Origin: an uncultured Christensenella sp.
Lineage (GTDB): Bacteria > Bacillota > Clostridia > Christensenellales > Borkfalkiaceae
Length of the DNA: 64,000 nucleotides
Assembly (NCBI GenBank): GCA_910578765.1
Contig: CAJTRW010000001.1
Span: forward strand, 1 to 64,000
Direction of reading: 5' to 3'
Shown: in pieces, positions 52,974 to 60,521 of the stretch
Position numbering within the stretch: position 1 is the first letter of the stretch
Layout: each line of letters begins with the position of its first letter
Notes under the pieces: model-generated
What the model was told of the DNA's origin: nothing
Database searches by the model: none
Seen by the model: only the letters and a program-made list of their open reading frames with translations
Position numbers and translations under genes: made by a program

Positions 52974-53130
52974 TATTTTAATAAAATATGATTTTATCCT
53001 GAAATGATTTAAATTGCCGATATGCTGCATATTGACTATGTCTTGTCCGTTTGCATCAAGCACAGCATGATTACCCCAACAATCGTAAATATATTTTACC
53101 ACAATGTTACCTGTATTGTCAATATTAGTT
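52962..53130 (-). pseudogene. Orphan RHS-core fragment
   Basis: An open frame with no start that reads NIVVKYIYDCWGNHAV, then NMQHIGNLN, almost identical to residues about 1587-1631 of the RHS protein upstream, with matching DNA over 110 bp. It then diverges (HFRIKSYFIKIISG) and stops. It looks like the joining end of a displaced toxin tip, as in rhs/wapA loci where old tips accumulate downstream. It lacks initiation signals. Confidence 0.85.
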
Positions 53131-53135
53131 AAACA

Positions 53136-53164
53136 AAGAAGGGGACGGCATGCGTCCCCTTCTT
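53136..53164 (-). terminator. Terminator of the candidate immunity gene
   Basis: A 12-bp stem AAGAAGGGGACG / CGTCCCCTTCTT with a 5-base loop, followed by TGTTT on the minus strand, 3 bases past the stop. Confidence 0.8.
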
Positions 53165-53167
53165 CGT

Positions 53168-53686
53168 TTAAGGATTATTGATTTTTTCTTTAACAAAATT
53201 TATTACATTTGTATAGCCCGTTTCAAAATCAAGATATGTTTTACCGTTAATATCTACCGCAAATACAGGATAGCGCCAACCGTCCCACCCGATATAATCG
53301 TTTGTCGTAAATGTAATTACCGTATCTTCATTAATATCGTCGAAAAATCCTGATTCCTCTAAGATAACAATGCTCTCATCAACAAAATAAAATCTTTGCC
53401 TTTGATATGCAGTAACCGCCGCTTGCGCATTAGGATAATCCTTATATTTTTCAAAAAAGTCGTCGGAATCAATTAAGATTTTAAACTCTGTCTTTATTTC
53501 AGCAAAAGTCTTTTGGGTAATGGTTGCATTAAAAGTTTGAAATACAAATCTTTCTGTTTTATTTGTATAAGCGTCATAAACTTGTTTCCACTGAGTACGC
53601 GCGCACGCTTTACAGCCGCTAAAAGAAAATAAAACGGTAAATATAAAAACTATTATCGCAAAAAGTTTAACGCTTTTATTTTTCAT
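53168..53686 (-). CDS. Lipoprotein, candidate immunity protein of the RHS toxin
   Basis: A 172-residue protein with a signal peptide and lipobox FSGC (Cys25), so probably anchored outside the membrane. No family recognised. The mature part is charged and aromatic-rich (FFDDINED, DYIGWDGWRYPVF). It is AT-rich compared with the RHS core, like the toxin tip before it. It follows the RHS gene by 19 bp and precedes an orphan RHS fragment, the classic place of an immunity gene. The function is inferred from position only; an extracytoplasmic immunity protein would imply a toxin acting there. Confidence 0.65.
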   Translation of the reverse strand: MKNKSVKLFAIIVFIFTVLFSFSGCKACARTQWKQVYDAYTNKTERFVFQTFNATITQKTFAEIKTEFKILIDSDDFFEKYKDYPNAQAAVTAYQRQRFYFVDESIVILEESGFFDDINEDTVITFTTNDYIGWDGWRYPVFAVDINGKTYLDFETGYTNVINFVKEKINNP

Positions 53687-53705
53687 AATATCACCTTAAT
53701 TAATT

Positions 53706-56700
53706 TTAAAGTTTTTTATAGAAAGAATGTACTATAGGTCCTAAAAAATAAGAATATACTAAATACTTTAATGCTCGTTTATAATCTGCATTAGAATGTC
53801 CGCTTGAAATGCCACCAAAGAGATCGGCTCCAGCGTCCCACGGCGTTTCATAATAATCCCATGATGTTCTGTTATACCAGTTTTTATATGAAGGTATTCC
53901 TATACAAACTCCATACCTAAAAATCCCTAACATCATAAGCTGAGGGACATGCCCAAACTCGTGTCTTACTGTGTCCGCATCCGTATCAGACCTATCAAGT
54001 AGTATAATACCGAAAGAACCTGACCGCCCACTACCTATATTTGCCCTAATTACCGGAACTCCTTTGTAAAAGGACATTACTTGAGCTTTTGCCGCATTGT
54101 CCGCATTGGTGTTGTAAGGATTCCAACTTATTGCCGACATATCACTTTCTATGGCGCTATTAAAAACCGAGCCGACCAGCGCCGCGCCGTAAAGGCTTAG
54201 CGTCAAACCGAATTCAGCCGCAACGGCAAATAAGGGGCTTGCCATTGCAGGCAACAGCGTTGACGAAGTAATTGCCACGCCGACGGCGGCTAAAACTATA
54301 CCGCCGACAACTTTGCCCGCCTGCACCCACCAGTCTTTTTTCCAAATCTCATACCACTTTGCTTTCATTCCGCTCGGGTCAACGTACATCACGGGATTAT
54401 TGCCGCAGTATGCAAACAAATTTAAGCCGTTTACGCTTTCATAGTCGGCGTATTCAATGCTGTCCTGTGAGATAAATCTGCCAAGCTCGGGGTCGTAATA
54501 CCGCGTTTGTAAATAATACAAGCCTGTTTCGGTATCGTAATAGTAACTGCGGTATCTGAACGGATTTAAATTGCCGATATGCTGCATATTGACTATGTCT
54601 TGTCCGTTTGCGTCTATAACCGCATGATTGCCCCAACAATCGTATACATATTTTACCACAATGTTACCGTCACGGTCAAGTATTGCTACAATATTCCCCT
54701 GCGCGTCCTTACGGTAAAAATACTGTTTATCCGCATATATCACACCCGCAACGCCGCTATTGTCATAGATAAACTGTAACCCGTTGCTTTGCGCTATTAA
54801 GTTGCCTGCGCTGTCGTAAACATAACTTATGGTGTTTTTATTTACGCGCCTGCCCGTACCGTCGTAAACGAAGCTTACTCCGTCACAGTTAGTAAGTACT
54901 TTGCCGTAGCTCCACTGCAACGCTTTGCCGCGGTATACCGTGGGACTGCCGAAGTTGTTATATGTGAACAATTCCCCGTTATAATTTTTAAGCCTGTCGC
55001 CGTCGTAGTCGTAAGTGAAGTGATTACAAATTTTTTCGGAAAGCTCCTCTCTGCTTTTCGAGGAATACTCGTACTCGCAACGCTCGGTTATGTTACCGTT
55101 TGTATCGTAAGTATACAGTACGGTTTTGTTTAAAGGTTTGTTGTCCTCTCTTACAATTCTGCCCAGAGTATCATATGAATACTTTGCAAAAACATGACCG
55201 TTTTCAATTATCTCGCAGATATTGCCGCGGTTGTCGTATTTGTACTTTATGCTGTCCTTGATATTTGCGCCGTTGCCGTACCAGACCGTGGCGGGCATAT
55301 TTGTTGCATGGTCGCCGACTTTGCGGTAACTGATATATTCACAAGAAATTTTGTTGGAACCGTTTAAAATCTCCTTGCCCGTATTCCTGCCGTTTATGTC
55401 AGTTAAAGGTTTAAACGAATATTCTTTGAATTTAATTTCGCTTAGCTTTTGCGCCGCAGTGTTGTCGTAGTAATAAGCATAAGTCTGCGAAACCGCGCCC
55501 GATATTGCTTTGCGTTTTAAAGCGTTCAATTCGTCATATGTATAGCTTTCCGTCACCTGCGCGGAGGAGTTTTTAAGCGTCGTCGCGGAAGTTAAATTGC
55601 CGTAACCGTCGTAAACGAACGAAGCGTTGTATTTGTCGGCGGAACCGATACATTTACTTTCCACACTTTCCAACTGCTGTTTGGCGTTGTACTTTTTCTC
55701 GCTCAGTTTAGTTCCGTCAACGGAAGCGGTTTGCGTCCTTATAACTCCGTCCGCGGTATCTACGCCCGTGTCGCTTTGCGTGACAGTACATATAATTTCG
55801 CCGTCGATAATCGAGGTTTGCTTTTCGCCGAAAACATACTTGCCGGTTGCGGCGGCGTAAGTATAATCTTTATAAGAATATTCGGCATAGTCGCTATTGT
55901 TTACCGACGCGAAAATTTTTCGGCGGGTATGGTCGTAGGTATTAGATATGACCGTGCTGCCGCTTTTTATTTCAACCGGTAAACCGCAGTTGTAAAAAAC
56001 GTCGGTTGTGTTTGCTTCGCCGTTTGCGTCGCTTGCGGTTACGGAAGTTATCATGTCGTTATACGCATCGCGTCCGTATGCGATTTTACCGCCGTCGGGA
56101 TAGGTAACGGAATTAATTACGTTAGTACCGTTCTTATACCCGTATTCCGCAACGCGCGCGCCGGTTTCGTCGACGTCGGCGATTATCTGACCGTTTTCCG
56201 CCGTAACGCTTTCGCTATAAAACTTGGTGGAACTGTCCAGCGTGTTGTAGCTGACCGTTTTTACTGCGTTACCGTTTTTATCGTAAAAGCGCTCCTCGAT
56301 ATTTTTACCCGTAACAAGCTCCTCTCCCTCGACGTAGCTTTCGGTGAGCGTAAGACTGCCGTGCGAATTATAACGGTAATTCGTCACGTAGTTTTTTTGC
56401 GTTATTTCGCCGTTAACCTCGGTATATTCGCAGGTTATTGCGGAAATTAAATTTTCATCATTGTCGTAGGAATAATTGATTTCCGTCTTAACGCGCGCGG
56501 TGTCGGATATGTTTTGCCAGTCTGAAACCGACGAAGTAAGCAAATTGAAATTGTCGTATTTTTCAACCGTGGTTACCGTTTTGTTGTCGGGCTTTGTCAC
56601 GGTTACCGCCGTTACCGTTTTGCCGTCGGTGTAGTCGTAAACGTAATTTGTGACCGCCTCAGCGCCCGCCCCGTCCCTTTGCGTAAATTTTTTCACTTTT

Positions 56701-59441
56701 TTGCCGGAGTCGAAAACGTAGCTTTCGCTGTGACCGTTTTTTTCCGAAATTTCCGCGGTATTCTCGCCGTAAATAAAAGTTGTTTTCGCAAGAGTTTTAT
56801 TAAACGAGTCTTTTTCGGTAATTACGTTTCGTGATATAGTTACGGGTTTCGAATTGGTGTTAATTTCCGTTATGCGGCTGTCTGCGTCGAATGAAAATTT
56901 ATACTGCAAGCCGTCTTCCGTCTCAATACTGCGTATCTGATTACTCTGATATTTTAATTTCAAAAATCCGCCGTCCGCAAATTTTACCGACTGCAAATTT
57001 AAGCCGCTGTATGCGTATTCGGTCTTTCTGCCGAGGCTGTCGGTTATGCTTGTAAGCAGCCCGTTTTCATAACCGAAGCGCAAAGTTTTACCCTCGTTGT
57101 CGTATACGGAAATTATTTTATTAGCCGAATCGTACTCTAAGGATATAGTGTTTCCGTGCGCGTCGAACATACATACGAGATTGCCGTTCTTGTTGAAACC
57201 GCTTATTACTCCGTTTTCGTCTTTGAGGTAATTAACCGGCGTATGTTTAAGCAGTAATTCCAGCTCTGCTTTTTTGGCAAAATAGTTTATAAAGCTTTGC
57301 TTTACCGCTTCGAAATTTTTCCTTGCCTGGGAAATAATGCTGTCCGATTGCCCTTTTACGGCACTTTTTTGACTTCTTAACAGCTCTGTGTCGGACGTTA
57401 TACCGCTCTGCGTTTCCTGTTCACTAATTTCTTTTTCCAGCTGCTTTATACTTACCGATAACGATTGCAACTGATAAGCCGAGCCCGCGGGCAAGAGGAT
57501 ATAATTTGAATTTTCGCTTACGCCCTCGAACAATCTTTCGCAACTATTTTCATCAAGATCCGAAGCCCGGTAACTTATATTTAAATCCGGCAAAATAAGT
57601 TTGACGTATTCCGACAGTGACGCTTTATAAGCTTTAACGGTTTCTTCAAGCTGAATTTGCTCCTGACGGCGCTGTTCGATAAGCTGGTAGTTTTTGAAAT
57701 CGTCTATCACGGGTATCAGTGTAAAATTATCGCAAACCTGATGCCTGATTATTTGTTTTCCGTTGTAAGTCAAATTACCGCTGACGTCTATCGCCACGTC
57801 GTTTTTATAAACGAAATGTCTTTCGCCGTTTTCGACGTAATAATAAACCTCTTTAAAAGTATGTTCGTCGCCAAGTTCATCGGTATATGTATAAATTGTT
57901 TTATTTGCCATATCTTCTTGAGCAAGTTTCAGCTTGCTCCATAAATTCAGCTTCCAGTTTTCGCCGACGTAATTGCGCCCGTTACCTTTCCTGTAAGAAT
58001 TAACGATATTCAACGGAAAAACAAACCCGTCGCCGTCAAAGCTGTTTATTTCGCAAGTTACCGCGCCGGTGTTTACATCAACCGACGCCACAACGTTTTT
58101 GCCGAGTTTAAACCGTTTGATATTCGCTTTATCCGCAGGGACTTTATCGGCTTCGGATTCCTTTTCTTCCCCGCCAGATTCGGGTTTGTTAGGGACGTAA
58201 TCAATAATAAGCTGAGGCGCGTTTTGTCCATTTGCATAAAATTCAACATTTGAATTCTGTACTTCGGGATAATATGTTTTACCCTCGAAAATTATGAGGA
58301 CATTACCGTTTGTATTGACATAATCTTCGGTTATATCGAAAATAAACGCACCGCTTTGATAAGTATATACCGTACTTTCTTTGCCGTTTATAAAAAAATA
58401 GCCGCTTCCGCCCTCCATAGCCGTAACTTTTAATTTTACGCTGTTTATCGCTCCGTCTACTTTTACTTTATCTTTATAAATCGTAATTTCCGCAGTTTCT
58501 TGTGTTTGATTGTTAGTACTGCTGTATAAAAAAAGCTGGTTTTCAAAATAGCTCAATTCCGGATCGCTGGGATTATAATAACAGGTCTCAAACTTAAATG
58601 CCGTACTCGCGTTCACTATTATCTGCGGGTCGATTGTGACGGGTAAGGCGGTGGTTTCGGCGTTGATAAACTCCGCGTCGGCGACAACTTTTATATTAAG
58701 CATACCGCTGTTCGCGTTTATTTCGTAGCTTACCTTATCGGAAAATTTATTGTTTGCGTCGTACATAAAAGGCGCAGGAATTATAAACTGTATCTTTCCG
58801 TTTTCATCGCTTAAACGCAGAGTATTATTTTCACCCTTTTCCGCTTTTAAGCCGCCTATATCCAGCGTGAAAAAGTACTCGTATAAGTCCTTCCTTTGCG
58901 TAATTTTAATATTTTCCTTTACCCTGTCGGCAAGCGGTAGATACTCTATTTCCGTACCGTCGTCAAGCGTCGCAAGGACTGTGGAATTCCCATCGCAAAG
59001 GCGGCATGCGCAACCGCAGGAGCACCTTGCCCTCAAGCCTCCCGCCGAAAGAGTAATAACCTTTTCCCCCTTGGTAAGAGAGAATATTTTACCGTTGTTT
59101 GCGTCTTTGTCGAATTTCACCTTATAGCCGTTTTCGGCGTTTTCTATAATTTTTCCGTTATCGTAAAGACGGGTGTCGATTGGTTTTAATTTTCCGTCAT
59201 CGCCGCAAAAATGCAGCGGCGCGGCGGATATTACTTTGCGCAAAAGATTATTGTTGCGCATGTAGGTATAAGAGTTTTGCGTGCGGAGATCTACGCTTTC
59301 ATTTATGTATCCCCCGTCCTTTTCCGAAGCTGCGCAAGTATTTTTTACCGCCGCGTGACGGTTGTCACGCGGCGCTTCGTTTGCGCAGGAGGTGTTTTTT
59401 TCGCTTTCGCAAAAAACCGAATTGAATTTTAAAGTTCCCAT
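53706..59441 (-). CDS. RHS/YD-repeat polymorphic toxin with zincin-like C-terminal tip
   Basis: A 1911-residue giant. The first ~430 residues are a beta-rich N-terminal region without a signal peptide. A coiled-coil stretch lies near 640-750. YD/RHS repeats (FDAHGN, YSYDTLGR, YDGTGRR type) fill about 760-1660. The RHS core ends with YYLQTRYYDPELGRFISQD and NNPVMYVDPSG. The 220-residue tip (1692-1911) has two hydrophobic segments (about 1710-1760) and HEFGH (1827-1831) with a downstream PWDAGAD, the HExxH plan of zinc metalloproteases. AAAAGGAG precedes the ATG. A holin-like gene lies 12 bp upstream and a candidate immunity gene 19 bp downstream. Confidence 0.88.
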   Translation of the reverse strand: MGTLKFNSVFCESEKNTSCANEAPRDNRHAAVKNTCAASEKDGGYINESVDLRTQNSYTYMRNNNLLRKVISAAPLHFCGDDGKLKPIDTRLYDNGKIIENAENGYKVKFDKDANNGKIFSLTKGEKVITLSAGGLRARCSCGCACRLCDGNSTVLATLDDGTEIEYLPLADRVKENIKITQRKDLYEYFFTLDIGGLKAEKGENNTLRLSDENGKIQFIIPAPFMYDANNKFSDKVSYEINANSGMLNIKVVADAEFINAETTALPVTIDPQIIVNASTAFKFETCYYNPSDPELSYFENQLFLYSSTNNQTQETAEITIYKDKVKVDGAINSVKLKVTAMEGGSGYFFINGKESTVYTYQSGAFIFDITEDYVNTNGNVLIIFEGKTYYPEVQNSNVEFYANGQNAPQLIIDYVPNKPESGGEEKESEADKVPADKANIKRFKLGKNVVASVDVNTGAVTCEINSFDGDGFVFPLNIVNSYRKGNGRNYVGENWKLNLWSKLKLAQEDMANKTIYTYTDELGDEHTFKEVYYYVENGERHFVYKNDVAIDVSGNLTYNGKQIIRHQVCDNFTLIPVIDDFKNYQLIEQRRQEQIQLEETVKAYKASLSEYVKLILPDLNISYRASDLDENSCERLFEGVSENSNYILLPAGSAYQLQSLSVSIKQLEKEISEQETQSGITSDTELLRSQKSAVKGQSDSIISQARKNFEAVKQSFINYFAKKAELELLLKHTPVNYLKDENGVISGFNKNGNLVCMFDAHGNTISLEYDSANKIISVYDNEGKTLRFGYENGLLTSITDSLGRKTEYAYSGLNLQSVKFADGGFLKLKYQSNQIRSIETEDGLQYKFSFDADSRITEINTNSKPVTISRNVITEKDSFNKTLAKTTFIYGENTAEISEKNGHSESYVFDSGKKVKKFTQRDGAGAEAVTNYVYDYTDGKTVTAVTVTKPDNKTVTTVEKYDNFNLLTSSVSDWQNISDTARVKTEINYSYDNDENLISAITCEYTEVNGEITQKNYVTNYRYNSHGSLTLTESYVEGEELVTGKNIEERFYDKNGNAVKTVSYNTLDSSTKFYSESVTAENGQIIADVDETGARVAEYGYKNGTNVINSVTYPDGGKIAYGRDAYNDMITSVTASDANGEANTTDVFYNCGLPVEIKSGSTVISNTYDHTRRKIFASVNNSDYAEYSYKDYTYAAATGKYVFGEKQTSIIDGEIICTVTQSDTGVDTADGVIRTQTASVDGTKLSEKKYNAKQQLESVESKCIGSADKYNASFVYDGYGNLTSATTLKNSSAQVTESYTYDELNALKRKAISGAVSQTYAYYYDNTAAQKLSEIKFKEYSFKPLTDINGRNTGKEILNGSNKISCEYISYRKVGDHATNMPATVWYGNGANIKDSIKYKYDNRGNICEIIENGHVFAKYSYDTLGRIVREDNKPLNKTVLYTYDTNGNITERCEYEYSSKSREELSEKICNHFTYDYDGDRLKNYNGELFTYNNFGSPTVYRGKALQWSYGKVLTNCDGVSFVYDGTGRRVNKNTISYVYDSAGNLIAQSNGLQFIYDNSGVAGVIYADKQYFYRKDAQGNIVAILDRDGNIVVKYVYDCWGNHAVIDANGQDIVNMQHIGNLNPFRYRSYYYDTETGLYYLQTRYYDPELGRFISQDSIEYADYESVNGLNLFAYCGNNPVMYVDPSGMKAKWYEIWKKDWWVQAGKVVGGIVLAAVGVAITSSTLLPAMASPLFAVAAEFGLTLSLYGAALVGSVFNSAIESDMSAISWNPYNTNADNAAKAQVMSFYKGVPVIRANIGSGRSGSFGIILLDRSDTDADTVRHEFGHVPQLMMLGIFRYGVCIGIPSYKNWYNRTSWDYYETPWDAGADLFGGISSGHSNADYKRALKYLVYSYFLGPIVHSFYKKL

Positions 59442-59453
59442 TTTATTCTCCTT

Positions 59454-59909
59454 TTAGTCTTTTTTGCGGTTTGTCAGAATTATTGTTTCACTTTCCGGCG
59501 TCTGCTTATCCGTGTTTTGAGACTCTTCCAGACTTTCCTTGATTTTTTCAACCGCTTCCTTGTTTGCCTGAATTTCCGTTTCCGTTAAAAACTTTTTCTC
59601 TGACGGAACAAATTTTTCCCAAAACGCGTAAATCGCAAGGCTGAGACTTACCGCAGACAGCCATTTCATGAAAAACTGCGCGTCGAAATGGGATTGTCCT
59701 GTCAGTAAAAAGTTTATAAGGGTCGTCATTCCGAAGCCTGTAACCAACGGCAGAAAAACTATGAAGCGCGTAATTTTTTTCGCGCAAGTAAATTTTTCCG
59801 CCAGCTTTTTTAAGGGCAGTTTTATAATGCCCGTCAGGATAACCGTCGCCAGGGCCGCAATTGCGGTTATCCCGCCGTCATCCGATAAAAGCGCGATTAA
59901 CTTATCCAT
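59454..59909 (-). CDS. Holin-like small membrane protein
   Basis: A 151-residue protein with three to four membrane helices (about 14-32, 45-65, 75-92, 88-103) and a charged C-terminal tail (KEAVEKIKESLEESQN). Size and layout resemble phage holins but I cannot name the family. AAAGGAGG precedes the ATG. It lies 12 bp upstream of the RHS gene, which lacks a signal peptide, so it may help release or insert the toxin; that is inference. No endolysin or phage gene is nearby. Confidence 0.65.
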   Translation of the reverse strand: MDKLIALLSDDGGITAIAALATVILTGIIKLPLKKLAEKFTCAKKITRFIVFLPLVTGFGMTTLINFLLTGQSHFDAQFFMKWLSAVSLSLAIYAFWEKFVPSEKKFLTETEIQANKEAVEKIKESLEESQNTDKQTPESETIILTNRKKD

Positions 59910-60151
59910 ACTTCCTCCTTTTTATTATTTTTTTAAACATATGTCTGCTATCTGTATAACCCTTAAAGATGACAGCCTGCGTGTACATTAAAAAATTTTT
60001 TTCGTTTTTTTTATTAATTTTTGCATGGATTTTAAGCAACTAATAAAAATCCACCCGCATAGTGGGTGGTATTTCATTTTCGGGCATAGCCCTAATCAAT
60101 ATTGGCTGCGCACAAGTGCGCCGGAGAATTGACCTGTCAGTCATGCATCTT

Positions 60152-60343
60152 TTACTTGCTACCCTTAAAAGGGTCGTTCGGGTCGAACACGCTTAATTGG
60201 TCTGCTTCTTTATCTTGCTTTAATTGCTTTGCAAATTTCATATTGCCCCACTTTTGGTATATCATTAGACTGCTCTTGCCTTTATACTTGCAATTCCATT
60301 TCGTATGTGCTAAACTGTTTGTGATATTATTTTGCTCTGGCAT
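60152..60343 (-). pseudogene. tnpA: IS200-type transposase remnant (TnpA)
   Basis: A 63-codon frame that begins MPEQNNITNSLAHTKWNCKY, the N-terminus of IS200 transposases, and jumps directly to KGKSSLMIYQKWGNMKF and then ADQLS to NDPFKGSK, their C-terminal pieces. The central part, with the HUH and catalytic tyrosine, is gone in frame (about 90 of ~150 residues). It cannot transpose by itself but could be mobilised in trans. Confidence 0.82.
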
Positions 60344-60450
60344 TTCAATTATCCTCCGTTTGATTTTCTTCTTCTGCAACTGGCAGGTCGCAGTTTTATT
60401 ATAATTCAAACGGAGTTTTTTGTCTTATTTATTAGCAATAGCCTCATTAG

Positions 60451-60473
60451 AACCCCGCCACTATGGCGGGGTT
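60451..60473 (+). terminator. IS200 right-end hairpin, terminator-like on plus
   Basis: AACCCCGCC / GGCGGGGTT with a 5-base loop, followed by TTCGTTT. It may act as the IS end structure, a terminator, or both. Confidence 0.5.
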
Positions 60474-60490
60474 TTCGTTTACACAATAAA

Positions 60491-60512
60491 AAACAGTCAA
60501 TTAAGACTGTTT
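60491..60512 (-). terminator. Terminator of the InlB-repeat lipoprotein gene
   Basis: An 8-bp stem AAACAGTC / GACTGTTT with a 6-base loop, with T runs following on both strands. Confidence 0.88.
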
Positions 60513-60521
60513 TTTTATTGT

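Larger units (their letters stand above)
60050..60473 (-). mobile_element. Internally deleted IS200-type element
   Basis: A hairpin CCACCC / GGGTGG (60051-60069) and a hairpin AACCCCGCC / GGCGGGGTT (60451-60473) bound a shrunken transposase frame, as the subterminal hairpins of IS200/IS605 elements do. Exact ends are not certain because these elements lack inverted repeats. Confidence 0.7.

Noticed and set aside
59454..59909. Holin as evidence of a prophage
   Set aside because: No endolysin, tail or capsid genes; it is tightly linked to the RHS gene instead.
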